Counted from the first letter of the stretch, positions 36,822 through 48,905 are shown. The stretch: DNA of 64,000 nucleotides from Ophiodon elongatus (GCA_016806645.1 JACSYO010000384.1:1522501-1586500), one strand, 5' to 3'. Translations and numbers: made by a program. The notes: a model not told the origin generated them from the letters alone.

Positions 36822-37291
36822 CAGCCCTGTATCCTAAATATTATGTTCCCATACAACAAAACTGCATTGGGAATTACCTTTCGAGGGGAAACATATTTTC
36901 TTCTTGAATTGTTTTTCCTTTGACGTATCACAAATAAGTTTCAAATGAGTCTGCGGAAGCATAGGGAGGAGGTTGCGGTGGTTGGGTCAAAAAACATAGC
37001 AGCTTTTTGTATCTCTTGTGAGCCAACTAGTTTTGTTTCCTAAACATAACCAAGTAGTTTTGTTGCATTTTTGTTTTCTTTTGTTTTAGTTTTGAAGTAA
37101 TTTTAGCCAAACCATGATTTTATTTTACTTAATCGAACCAAGTAGTTTTGTAGCTGGTTTGTTCAGATTGACAACATTAACCATGTGTCTCAAACTGCTA
37201 CCGTGTATGGGAGAAAATATGTTTCCCATTAAACGTAATTGGGAGTGCAGTTTAGTTGGATGGGAATGTAATTTTGTAGGAGACAGCATTG
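36822..37291 (-). mobile_element. TIR-bearing non-autonomous DNA element, copy B
   Basis: The left end reads cagccctgtatcctaaatat then tatgttcccatacaac and gggaattacctttcgagggg. The right end carries the same blocks inverted: tgtttcccattaaacgtaat, then gttggatgggaatgtaattt and gtaggagacagcattg. The terminal inverted repeats are therefore about 65 bp with scattered mismatches. The interior is the reverse complement of copy A at 22450-22856 (ggtggttgggtc near 36976; tttgacgtatcacaaataag near 36919). A repeated aagtagttttgt word (for example 37050 and 37139) lies inside. No target duplication could be fixed, so the superfamily is open. Confidence 0.7.
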
Positions 37292-38410
37292 TTGTCTGTA
37301 TGTTACATTCTTGTCTATTTTTTGGAGATGAAAGATGAAAAGAGAGTTGAAAGTAAGCTTCCGCATGTGGTTTGGATTGCCCAAAACTTCCTCAACAGTG
37401 AAAATATAGTCTTTGTAGCGTCTTCAAATCGACACATTTAAACTGGGGCCATTCAGTATCAAAACCCATTTGGGTTTTTATTGGCAGCTGTAGTTTGGGA
37501 GGCCTTAAAGCAATGAACATGGCAGCCTGAGGCATGGAACGAGGCTGAGAAACTCCCAATCCACTCGCAGAGGCTGCAGTCACCTCGAGGAGAATTCTCC
37601 CAGGACCGGAGAAGGGAGGTCATGAAAAGGTCCATGGATTTAACAGAAAGTGGCAGCCATGATAAAGTACGCTGCCAAAAAGAAGAAGAATTTCCAACAT
37701 TGTGGGCCCATGCTGTATCCACGGGGAGTAAATGAAAACAAGGTTAATGCATTCGGCTCTTATTACCCACGCTGGAAGGGAGGCCATCAGCTGTGTCGAG
37801 AGGCAGAAAGGCAAGAAATCAAAACAGCAAGTGATATGCGGGTTGGTATGCAATACAGGGCAATCTGTTCGGTTTGCTCGTTGGTAATGACTTATAAAGC
37901 ATGGCGGAACAACTCCGTTTCTACGCTGTGTGCACCTGGCCTGAAAGGTCTGCACCAATATGCTCCTATGGGAACTTATAGTGGGTGAAGTGACTGCTGT
38001 ATTGCCTTCGTGGCCTTCAACAGTTGCTAGATTAACTGCAGTAAAAATGTCCCAATGAGACAAAATGTTTCCAGACTCCCTGTTGGTTAGTCAACCATGG
38101 GTGATTGTTTCCAGATTACAAGAGTGCCAAGAAGCCCTCTGTGACCTACAGTGTAATGGGATGGGTCTTTAATCTCCTGTTTTGTTCCCCAGATAGTGTT
38201 GTCTTAATAAGTGGCGTGTCTGTGTTTGGATGTAATACCCTCTCTAATAAGACTTAAGCTCCCTTCTCTTCGGATGCCAGCTTGGAGCTCTGGTGCCTCG
38301 CAGTGTGAGGTCAGGCTGCCTCCCAGCTCTCACATGCCCAGATGGGCCACTAGGACCAATTGCTCCAGTGTCAGTCATGTTGACCTGTCAACACCGAGCT
38401 TAAACAGCGG
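37292..38410. other. Unique sequence, no gene recognised
   Basis: Frames of 112 codons (plus, 37650-37988) and 147 codons (minus, 38063-37620) overlap on opposite strands. Neither shows a known domain and I regard both as chance. 38210-38470 is GC-balanced, high-complexity sequence of conserved-element type. Confidence 0.35.
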
Positions 38411-38434
38411 GGACCCTGTGGCCAGCAGGGGTCC
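38411..38434 (+). promoter_or_regulatory. CTCF-like motif inside an imperfect dyad
   Basis: TGGCCAGCAGGGGTCC (38419-38434) fits the first ten positions of the CTCF core (CCASYAGRKG) with a mismatch after it. The flanks ggaccctg and caggggtcc make an imperfect inverted repeat around it. A chance match is quite possible. Confidence 0.2.
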
Positions 38435-39167
38435 ATGGATTCAGTATGGCAAATGATCTCCCAACAAGGACTGCTGGCTACTGTCTAATGTACCCATTAG
38501 GAGCCCTGCAAGTTCAATCCAGACCGATACAATAATAGCTGAGCACAAACAACCTCAATCAGACACAAACTGACAGATGGACGGGTTGTGACAGCAGAAC
38601 TATAGCAATGTTTTTTTAATAAACAACAGAGTTCTTTATAGACTTCCAGTTACTTATTTATTGATCCTACAACATGTTTATCACCATGTATTTAATTAAT
38701 AATCATACTAACATCAGACAAAACTTCACTGTTTACTTGTGCCATGAAGACTGTGGATTGACATGCTGTTTTATGGATTAATTGGTTGGTAGAGCACTAC
38801 ACTTTGTTTTTTTTAATTACGTTTCTACATTACCTTCTGTTATGTGTGCTTTTATGTTGCTGAAAGTTTCCCCTTGAAGACAAAAAAAAAACTGAACTGA
38901 ACCTCTACTGAATTGAACTTGAATTAATATACAAGAAAATATTTGTTTCCCCTTTTTTTTCTTTCTTTACATTTCTTTTTAAATTATTAAACCTTGTGCT
39001 GCCATCAACACATTAAACTGAGTACAGCTATGAAGATCAATAAAAAATAACTTAAATGAATGCAGAGGGAATGACCTCTTTACTTTTGCCAGCAATTATT
39101 ACCTGGCCCATTTAGCACAATCTGCACAAATCAGTGAAAGTGAATTCATTCCCCCCCAGGCTGCAGC
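38435..39167. other. AT-rich unique sequence, no gene seen
   Basis: Poly-T and poly-A runs near 38808, 38882 and 38953. No gene or clear transposon end. Confidence 0.45.
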
Positions 39168-39275
39168 TCCTATAAAACCCCATACGAACCCTCACCATCT
39201 CACCCCATCTGCACCTTGGAGCCTGGGAACAAAGCCCATTATTGCTCCTCTGAACGCAGATGCTGTGACAGGTAA
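39168..39275 (+). promoter_or_regulatory. Possible TATA promoter and short first exon
   Basis: cctcctataaaacccc-type context places a TATAAAA at 39171-39177 in a locally GC-richer setting (a C run and ctgcagctcc just upstream). About 95 bases further, ctgtgacag/gtaaatg (junction 39271/39272) is donor-like. Together they could mark a plus-strand transcription start with a non-coding first exon. I see no start-codon context or downstream exon. Confidence 0.15.
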
Positions 39276-40077
39276 ATGTTGTCTCTGAAGAAAATGTCCC
39301 ATGATGACAACATTCACTGCAGGGTGACTATTATCCCTGATTCATCATTCTCATATACTGCGGTGGTTTGCGTATTTCTTGCCTGCAGCTTATCAGCAGC
39401 AGCCATTCTCTCTCTGCCTTGTGCTCCTCTTTCTATCTTTCCCCACTCTCCTGCCTTTTTTCTCACTCTGTCCTGCTTCAGCAAATCCCAGCAGCCAAAT
39501 GCTTTACCCCAGAAATCTAATGGAAGTGATTTGACTTCCGATTAATAGGGCTGACAGAGGCAAAACGCCGGGGCAGTGCACTACTGTGCCTATTATGCTA
39601 AACACAAGCCGCATGGAAAGAAAGCCCGCGGGGCTATAGACTGTTTGTAACAGCAGCTGGTGAGGTAAACACAAAACACATTTCTGAGGGGTGACACAAA
39701 AATTTGATATCAATATTTCATACTTTGTAACGCCAGCGTGACACTTCCAATTAAACCCGGCGTCTTGATAGAATAGAAGCCAGGATATTATTGGTGTCAT
39801 TGCAATACCTATTATTTTCACTATTATGTCACTGCAGCAGGTTCCATATTGATGAATGCCAGTAAATGTGATAATAGTGCTTGTGGTTGGTGCCTTCCTG
39901 TGACACGAGGGTATAATCCCATGGTCTGGGCCCAAACGATGTGGCTTAAGACCCAACCTAAGTAGGTTGACATTATAACACCTAACATATGGTCAAACAG
40001 TATTTTGTCTCCTGCTTCATATTGCTATCTTAACGTCTTACGATGAGGGTGATTCTTCTGTGTTAGTATTTCTTAAC
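39276..40077. other. Unique, conserved-element-like sequence, no gene seen
   Basis: A pyrimidine-rich stretch at 39400-39480 is followed by dense non-repetitive sequence at 39540-39950 (words such as tgataatagtgcttgtgg and gatatcaatatttcat). The 150-codon minus frame there (39956 to 39504) has no recognised domain. The texture fits a conserved non-coding element better than an exon. Confidence 0.3.
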
Positions 40078-41035
40078 CTCAGGTCTATGTACGACACTGT
40101 GTAGACCATCGTATCCCGGTTAAGAGGCTCTGTGATTGGGTGGGCATATATGGCATACCATTGTACTGGTTTTCTTCTTATCTCACTGACAGAGGGTTTT
40201 ACCATCTCTATTAGAGACTTTGTGTCTGATTCCTATCCAGTCTTCTTGTGGTGTGCCGCTGGGCTTTGCCCCGGGGCTTATGCTATTCTCTTTGTATGTG
40301 GGGTACCCATGGGATAGATCATAAACAGATTTAATATTGCATGACATTTATATGCAGATAATATCCATCTGAAACGGAGATCTGCAGTTTCAGTGGCTGA
40401 ACTAGAGATGCTTATATCTGATCTTGCTTCGACTACTGTCAGGCACTTTTCTCCTCAATCATTATGTCTACTCTTGATCGTCTGCTGACAATCAACAATG
40501 CTGCTGCAAGACTAATTACTAGGTCAGATAGGTAGTCTCACATTCCCCTCCCCGCCCCCCCATACTCAGATCTCTCAATGTATGTAAGGATCTACTTTAA
40601 AATTCTCACACATACTCTGAGTATTGCAGGCTCTGACGTATGTGGCGGAACGACTTCACCCTTATTCATCAGATGCTCTCTTAGGCCAAACACATTAAAT
40701 TTTCTATCTGTTCCACGCACTCGCCTTAAGACCCGTAGCGATCAAGCTTTTGAGGCCGCCACAGCTAAACTAAGGATTACTCTGCCCCCATAAAGAATTC
40801 TGAGGATTCTTTGAAAAATCAACGAGACATAACTGTTTACACAGGTTTTTTGGATAAATGTCTGCATTTTATGTATTAATTGAATATCTTATGATGGATT
40901 TTTACTATGTTTTGTGATTTTAGTTTGGCACTTTTCTTCACTTAATCTTCTATGATTTCTTCCTTATATGTTGTAATGCCCTTTTGAAGCACTTCGTGAC
41001 TTATGTCTCGGAAAAGTGCTCTATAAATAAATTGT
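40078..41035 (+). mobile_element. L2-like LINE remnant with reverse transcriptase motifs
   Basis: Pieces of an L2-clade reverse transcriptase appear in order, spread over three frames. VDHRIPVKRLCDWVGIYG and WFSSYLTDRGF (40099-40184) come first, followed by a frame change to FTISIRDFVSDSYP. Another change gives CGVPLGFAPGLMLFSLY (consensus GVPQGS.LGPLLF), and then HLYADNIHL, where the catalytic YADD has become YADN. An internal deletion joins this to FDYCQALFSSIIMSTLDRL with NNAAARLITRSDR. The C-terminal SVPRTRLKTRSDQAFEAATA (near 40710) follows. The 3' end gaagcacttcgtgacttatg then aaaagtgctctataaataaa is the usual L2-type tail. At least three frameshifts and stops make it long dead. It is 5'-truncated, in sense orientation, and retains more of the RT than the 1.4-kb remnant. 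Confidence 0.85.
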
Positions 41036-43754
41036 AAATTTTTATTTTTATACTGACTCCATGGTGCTGTTAATTCTACTCCCCAATGCGACCAGAACAG
41101 TATTTTATCAAGAGTTCATAACTCTGCGCTTGATTTATAGACAACCTGTCTACATCTGCCCCAACGTAAAGCCTGATCCCTACATTGTTCTGTTCGCACT
41201 ATATTAATATTATGTTGTGTTTTCCCAGAATCAGGACATGGCTGCCTCGGGGACATTCTATAAATACAGCCTGACAGGCTACATGGCTTTTAGGGTCCTC
41301 CGTGAATTCACTGGGCATGCTTGGAGTAAAAGCCTCTGTGTTTCTGCAGCTCTGAGGGATGATCTGTGTGCACCAACCTCACTGTGATTTGATCTGACTC
41401 AGAGGGGGGCTTTTTTATTTTAAAAATGCCAACATCTCCAAGGTCTGTCAGAAGTAGGAGTTGGGGAATGGGGTGAAGTCCTCCATGAGGGACTTTGCCA
41501 GGAGACAATCAAACCAAACCACCGTGGATCTACTATCTTGCTAGAAGAAAGATTGTTGTAAATTCAACCACTCACGTTGAGAGCTTGCAATTTTGTCCAT
41601 TGTCCACACTGGCAATTGACTGTTCACCAAGTCCCGCTCTTGAATGCAGACTGGCGAATCATTGCTTAGCTTTGGCCAGCTTCGACCAGGGTCTGACAAC
41701 TATCCAGCTCTGCTCAGCATTCTCTAATGCAATCGTTTCAGTTTTTCTTCCATGGCACGCTGGTTTTGTGGATTTTAAGCTAGTCATGGTTAAACATTGT
41801 ACCCTGTGGCAATAGTAAGAGTGATACTCATTACCCTGATCAATTTTCCTCCTTCAGTGTTTAGGACACGCAATGGTCAAGAATTGGGTTTGCCCGCATG
41901 AAAACGTTTTCATCATTTCTGCTTTCAAGTGTCACAATGAGCCATCGTCAAAATAGTTGGGCCTTGAAACAAGTTAACAATATAGGCCTATATTATAGGT
42001 TTAAGTTTTAACACATCAAATTTTGACAACAGTGGTAAGATGCCATATTGGAGGTTCACCAAACTCAAAAGGTAGTTCTATGTGTCATGTATCAGCTCCT
42101 GACTGGCTTCACTATCAGCAACCAACTATTGCAGGAATGCCAACCAACAGCTCATATTTGTATTTATTTATTTATCTTACATGAATTAACATTTCAGTTT
42201 CCACCTCAATATAAATTCACCACAGTTAGCTAGATCGCGCATATTCATCTGTAGTCCCTGGGTTATTACAATATGTTATTTACCAACAAAAATAAAAGTT
42301 GACATCTTGGTGGAAAATTTTACAATTGGGATGAAAAAGTGTATACAAATGACTGACACATACACACCAACTTCTCCTTAATGACACCATGTCATCTGAA
42401 TAGTAGAAGCTAGACAAATTTCACAGCACCGTGTGGAACATGCCAGACAACGATGCTAAAGATCAAAATGACTCGTGAAATTCTGATGAGCAAGTCAACA
42501 CAGCATCGCAGGGTGCAGCTCCCTCGGCTCGCTCGCACACTCACATCACATCATTTTTATTCATTGAACGAGCACGCATGTCAAATCCCTCTTAAAGTTC
42601 AAGTAACCAAAACAATTCAAATGCCATGCTTTTTTTGGAGCTTTAGTCAAGCAAGGAACCTTCCATTACCGCCATGTATTGGAGCAATTTCACTTTTGCC
42701 TCTCTGCAACGAGCCAAACTAAGAGAAAATACTTGTATGTTCCATATGCCCAGTATTAGCATTTCCTGAAACAAAACAGTCACTGGCAGACAATCACAGC
42801 TCACTGCATACCCCCTCAAATCATTTAATTACAAGGCCCCAGTTGAGTATATATTTAAGCCATCATAATCTGCCGAGTGTAATTGTTGTTAGGAGAATCT
42901 GCCGTGGCTCATAAAACCGAATTAAAAAGAATAGTTAAAATTCCCATCCTTTTCTTCAAACTGGTTCTGGGGCCAATTTTTTTTTTCAACATAAAAAGCA
43001 GCATCAAAAGCTGTGAAAAAAAAAAAAAAAAACTGAAAACAGGTTTAGCCTTAGTTTTCTCATTCAATCCTAGTTTTGTTGATGAGAGGTTTCCAATGAT
43101 TTGGTTTCTCTTTGTTTATAGTCATTTCATTTATGGTGTTGCTGGTTTTGTTCTTTGATTTAAATATTTTATTTCAATAAGGAACAAGAACATGTGTCAC
43201 TCACGACCAGATCCATACATGCCTGATCGGTACTGCACATCTGCAAATTAGTACAACACGTCTGGTCAAACAGAGCGAACAGCTACCGTATGTAGCGGCG
43301 TGTGAATCGAGTAACTTTATAAAAAACAGCATTCTAAAAAGGTAGGTTATGACCTATCATGATGTGTTCAAATTATGTGTTCTTGTCAAATTTAGTTTCT
43401 GGCAATGAACTTTAATAAATACGGTCGTTTGAAGGAGATGTTTTAACAGCAATCTAAAATTGATTTTAGGCAGAGATTTTGACCTGTTTAACATCCTCAC
43501 ACCTTAGCATCCTTAGCTCTCGGCAGCTTATAGTTAAAACTAAAACTACATATTGAAATATATATACGCAAATTCAAGTATCAGAATCGGTATAAGGAAA
43601 GGGGAAAAAAAGCAGTGGAACATCTGTAGTTATAACATGTAACATGAAGGTAAAAAGGGTAAACCTACAATAAGTCTGTGGACATACAGTAGTTTGCTAT
43701 TATCTCCATGTGCATCATACCGCACAGACAAAAAACATGGAAAACTATTTCCAT
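41036..43754. other. Unique sequence, no gene seen
   Basis: No gene recognised. Poly(A) near 43016-43033. Frames such as plus 41495-41815 (106 codons) lack known motifs. Confidence 0.4.
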
Positions 43755-44007
43755 AGAATGTCAAAGCTCAGAAGTCAGCAAAGCATCCTTAGAAGGTGTA
43801 GGTGTAAGATCTGGTGCTGCTATCCCGGTGTTCCTCCCTCCAAGCAGCACTGATGCTCTGACCTTGAGTGGTCGTTCACTCAGTGAATGTCTTGATGGAA
43901 CCTTTTTGGAAGGAGATCGGGGAGCGAAGCCAGGAGGAGGCTCTGATGACACGCTTTACGCCCCTTCCTCCGAGTGTGGCCATTCAGAACAGGATATACA
44001 CACTTAG
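43755..44007 (+). other. Unassigned open frame with coding-like composition
   Basis: An open frame of 99 codons in all (from 43708) reads, in its second half, Ser/Gly/Asp-rich sequence including DALTLSGRSLSECLDGTFLE and AKPGGGSDDTLYAPSSECG, then stops at 44005-44007. An acceptor-like actatttccatag ends at 43756. The composition is more protein-like than neighbouring chance frames and GC content rises locally, so it could be a terminal exon, a pseudogene piece or part of a transposon. I recognise no family, and the likeliest single explanation is still chance. Confidence 0.12.
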
Positions 44008-46225
44008 AAGTGATTAAACCAGACGTCTAAGCGCCCAAAGAAACCAAAAAAAAGGGACGTTTTGACAAATTAAGAAGTTTACTTACTTCAAACATTGCAC
44101 AGAAATGAGATTGAAGTTATTCACTGCAAAATGTATCATCACTCAAAATATTTCTCTGCATCCATCACAATTCACTATCTGTCTATCCTTAAAGCTTCCG
44201 CAATCTGCCATGATTGCCTGATGCTCTGCTTCAAATTTCTTTCGCATACTTTTCTCATTTTAAAAGAGGTAAATGACACTAATTATAATAAAGTATAAAG
44301 TCTAATAGTTCTGATTTCAACGAAAACAGTATAGGTCATAGGCAGCAGTATATGCATGAATAAATTCTAATGAAGAAGATATGGAGGTTGCACTATTGCA
44401 TATAACTCTGTGAAAGGTTATTAGGGCACAGGAAATATATACTGAGATCTTGACTTCTGGATACTCTCTTGTCAAAATCGGTATGACTTCAAACATTATC
44501 ACATTTGTCATCGCATGCCAGCAAGCAAACACGTGCACCAGGAAACATACTGAACAATTCTAATATTTGAATTTATTATTGTATACTCGTAAATAAGTTT
44601 GCACAGGATTTAGAAGAATAGTATCATATTGGCAAGACACTGCAAAAAAAAGAAAAGGCCACAATTGCAACCGTCACTGCGAATATGCAATGCAAGATGT
44701 TGATTGAACACTAGATTAAGCAACGAAAGCAGTTTAAGAAAACAGTTTGTGCGTCACACGAAACCTGGCACGTCCATCTTAAAAAGTGAAACAAATGAGC
44801 CACCACGCATGTTAATTGACCACAGAAACCAAACGGAGCATTGTGTATTCTGCGGAACACTCTTCTCTCTAACTGCAGTCTAACACCATTAACGGCTAAA
44901 GTATTATGCTGTTGGCGAATGTGGATGCAATGTTTTTAACAGAAAGCATTCCATTAATAAAGTGTTGGTGCAAATGATTAGTAGGAAACACTGAAGTGAC
45001 CGGTCCGAATATTAAATGTCACAGTAATAAAGTAATAAACTCTAATCAAAATAGACCACCACCTAAAAGTGCTACGAGTGTCGGATCAGCCCTTAAAGGG
45101 AAATATGTAGTAAGAGAACTGAAATATTGGGATGCTGAACATAGAGTTAAGACATTTTTTTCAGGGCACACCAGGAGTAATTATTTTAATGCATGAATGA
45201 AAAAGTTAAATATTATGTGGTAGCATGAAGCTGCATCATGATTGAGAACGATTGCGGCTGGAAATTAAATGCAAATGCTGTAGCTGTTTATGGTCTAGAA
45301 TCTTTCGCTCTGTATGGGTTGTAACTTGTTTAGTGGCATATTGTATATTGTACAGTAAGTATAACTGGATGAAGGTGTTACAGATTGTATCACAGAGTGT
45401 GAACTGTAAAAAAAAAAAAAAAAAAATCTTTTGTACATGTCTCACAAAGCTGAGGGGGGATTTGGAAGCTGTCCTGTTACCCGAAAGCCAACACGGTGCC
45501 AGCTCCTGCAGGCGGAATCAGTGGCAAGGATGGGTGTTATGCAAAGCACATCTTCAGACTCTCCTGCACATATTTGAATCATTTATTCCGATGCACAAAT
45601 CCTTAATAAGGGTTACTTATTCATTCCTGGTGACACACGGTTTGATTGTTTATTTGTGGGTCTTAGGTTCTACTGCACATTTCCCAGCTCCTTTTGGAAC
45701 AGTCCCGCTGTGAGTGGGGAGTTAGGGACATTTTCCTGGCTCCAAACCACAGCATACCTTCAGCCTGGTGGAGCTTATTAATTAATCACGTAACTATGTT
45801 CCATAACCTGGGGATTACAGCAAGCATGAGTCTCATAACCATCTGCGCAATTCTTAAACCTGAGGGCAGTCAGACTCTTTGACTCAGAGGCTGGAAAACA
45901 TCAGACTGAACTACACAGAAAAGTAATTTGCATTATGTGCATTTAAGCCTGCTACACGCCAGCTGCATCAGGCCCCGCCCCCCAGTGCCACCCCATCAAG
46001 CGGTCAGAGCGACGTACTCTGCTAATGTTAGCTCCACAGGTTTGTAAGGTAGAAACTTAACGTTGTATGAACGTTTATCTCCTTTCAACCTCTCTGGGTA
46101 AGTATCAATATTACACAACGTTTAGGCATGACAAGCTCAAATACACAAAAACAGCCTGAAAAAGAGACAGTTGCATGAAAAGTCTTTGGAGCAGAGCTGG
46201 ATGAAGTGGTAAATATTAATTGGGC
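44008..46225. other. Unique sequence, no gene seen
   Basis: Poly(A) runs at about 44644 and 45409-45426 break the longest frame (153 codons, plus 45252-45713), which has no known motif. 45960-46100 contains ggccccgccccc and ctctgggtaagtatc, a GC-box-like and a donor-like word about 120 bp apart, without further support. Confidence 0.35.
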
Positions 46226-46464
46226 TTGTACTTGTGTAGTTTTAAAGCATTTTGAGTGGTCGGAAGACTAGAAAAGCGCTAAATGTCATCATTCACCCAT
46301 TCAGACCCATTCAGCCATCATCAGGACTCTAACTCATCATTCATACCCATTACAGATTTGGGGTTAAGCATCTTGCCCAAAGACAATCATCAAATCAAAC
46401 ATCAACCAGCCGATCCTTTGATTGAGGAATGACCCTGCTCTACCACTCAGCCAGAGTCGCCCCA
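46226..46464. mobile_element. Two SINE pieces in tail-to-tail inverted arrangement
   Basis: On the plus strand, taaagcattttgagtggtcg followed by gaagactagaaaagcgct (46242-46280) is the 3' tail of the SINE family seen at 14158-14378. Immediately after it, the minus strand carries the head and body of the same kind of SINE: A-box-like TGGCTGAGTGGTAGAGCAGGG region (46434-46454), a degenerate B box, then gggcaagatgcttaacccc (46361-46379) and gaatgggtgaatgatg (46288-46303). In the intact copy head and tail share one orientation; here the tail is inverted. Either two truncated insertions abut tail to tail, or one SINE suffered an inversion. Confidence 0.65.
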
Positions 46465-48887
46465 CAATTGTTGGACCCTGGTCAGAGTTACGCTATGATT
46501 GGCCAATCTCCGTGTGCGAGGGGCGGGACTTAGCAAAGGGTCAATTGCAGTCCACCGTTTCAGGTTGGCATCAAATTTCACGCATTTGCCTGACCACAAG
46601 TGCCCCAATATCTGCTGCTGTGCCTGCAGTTGGAAGCGTGGGGGCAAATGTTTGCTTATCTACTAAAAACTAGCCAAAATATCCAATATGTTGGTGTATG
46701 GCTGGTTGAAGTGGTCGGTGAAAGCCATCCCACACAGTCATGTGTAAGCTCCAGTATACTGTGGCTCCAATATCATCCGTACTGTACACATGGTGTGCTA
46801 TATTGAAATGTTGATGCCAGATGCATTCACACAACACAGGGATGCAGTATGAAAAAAATAAAACATACAAAAAAGGACCACACCAGTGGTGTATGTTTTA
46901 GCCAATCTATGTCAGTATATAGTAACATTGCCTTTTGTACACCGAGTTGTTGAGTTCAGAATTTGTATTGGTCTGTTTCTACAGTTTTTGAACCTGATGA
47001 AATCATGGTTTAACTATAAATCGTGTTGCGTCAAACTTTAAAACTCTTAAAATTAATAAATAAATAATTTAAACCTCGCTTTAAACGTCAATTAAGCTTT
47101 TGCTCTACCTAAACAGAGATTAAATTCAATCCTGTTTAAAACTTTAAACTCCAATTTGCAACGTAATCCAGTATTAACTTTAAATTTACATTGAAGGAGG
47201 GTTTTTTAGATGGTTTGAGCAAAATAATCAAGTTCCTTGAAAAAAGGGAAAAGGCCAGACTCAATCCAATTGAGATTAAAGATACTTCTGCAGAATTTTT
47301 CTCAAGATACCTGTTCAGCAAGCAAACTGTTGCAAAGCTAAACAGGAAGATTGGACCAACAAGCAGTCCCTTTTGTTCATTTCTGTGAAAAAAAATATTT
47401 TCCTTAAAGTGCTATTGTTTCATCTTCTATTCTTCGGCCATATTGGTCGTTTCGTTTTAGTTTTGCTCAGAAGGGGAGAAATTAGAGCTTCTCTGACGAG
47501 CCATCACAAGTAATGTAAGGCACACATTCATTTATTTATTTCAATTTGGCTAAGTAAGCCTGTCGATGTTGATTAAACTCCACCTAATTTAGGTTTAAAC
47601 TTGGATTAATTAAATATTGTTAATTGCCCAACAGGGCTGTGCTTAAATTCCAGTCTGTATTTACTCATATTTTTAAACCCAGTTCAGCTAACCTCCAATT
47701 AGTACTAACCTTAGATCCAATAAATCCTAAAACCTTTTTACACTAGTATGATCCTTCCAAAGCAAAGGTCTGTTTCATGTCAGCTCTACTTTTGGTCGTC
47801 ATTACACTGACCCACCACTACAGTGGGGAACATGCTGATAAGAGCTGATTTGCGTCTGTCGCGTAAAGTTAAATGCCTAATATCCTATAGCCTCTCACTT
47901 ATACACACTGTAGCTGCAATTTCTTACCAGTGTACTTTAGGAATACAGTGGAGATGTAATATGTTCTCATTCAAAAAAATGTGGGAAAAAAGCTTATTTC
48001 AATTTAGCTATTGCTTTCGAGCTTGTCTTTCTCACATCATCAAGTGCCCCTGGGGAACCAATTAAAATAATATGAATGATATTGCTTTTCCCCACTGCAC
48101 ATACAATACCCCTTCACAGGCCATCTGGTTTTATGGATTGATCCAAGAATGCGAGAAATAAAAGAGGTTTAATCTGTCTGCTATTATTAAAAGCAGAAGC
48201 CTCCACTGCACTGCAGCTCTCTGTAACTGTTGTGTCATCTCCAAAACACGTCCACAGCGCCAAACTGAATGGTAAGACTAATTCAAGTGAGAGTCCTACA
48301 GCTGCACTTGACAGGAATACCAACAGAATACGGGGAAGAGGGCTTGTGTGCACCATTGTGTAAAAGCAAATACAAGTTCAAAGAGGTCAACTTGCCTCCA
48401 CCTGCTCTCAAACCGTGTTCCATTCCCTAGAAATCAAATTGAATGAATCCATTAGTAATTGTAAAATTCAATTTGGAAATCTGTGAGTTTAAATAAAGAG
48501 AGCATCTTTGAAGCCATGCGCATTACAGCAGTAGGATGACGGATTAGGGTCCCATTACTCACGATTTGTTATTCAATAAATCATTAATGGGCTCTATGAA
48601 TAGCAGGAGTGATGGACAAGAGTTAGAGAGCACAGAAGGCAGTGTTGCTGATGCATCAAAATCTGTGTGAGTATAGGCCCGAGCAATGCAATGCATAATG
48701 TATAGCTTTGGAGTGTTGACTTGCCGGTGGATCATAGCTTCATGACAGCTTTTCACCGTCCATAATGGTTGTTTTTTTCAATCGCTCCCTTTAATAAAGA
48801 GCTTTGGATTATTTCTGCATATTTTTTTATGCAATAAAGAGGAAGATTTTGCAGTAATGCTGACACCCCAAAAAAAAAAATCCACGA
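46465..48887. other. Unique sequence with TTTAAAC-rich blocks, no gene seen
   Basis: Two blocks, about 47030-47180 and 47560-47740, are rich in tttaaac/gtttaaa words (for example ctgtttaaaactttaaac and aggtttaaacttgg). They flank a 65-codon plus frame (47191-47388) with no known domain. The arrangement suggests the ends of an old inverted-repeat element, but I could not align the arms convincingly. The rest is unique AT-rich sequence. Confidence 0.35.
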
Positions 48888-48905
48888 ATGTCATCTAGTG
48901 GCCCC
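48888..48905 (-). promoter_or_regulatory. CTCF-like motif
   Basis: The minus strand reads GGGGCCACTAGATGACA. CCACTAGATGAC fits the CTCF core CCASYAGRKGGC with a single mismatch. The word 'catctagtggcccc' also occurs at the edges of some fish repeats, so a repeat origin is an alternative. Confidence 0.2.

Noticed and set aside
45252..45713. 153-codon plus frame
   Set aside because: It spans an 18-nt poly(A) run giving a Lys string. No known domain and no splice context.
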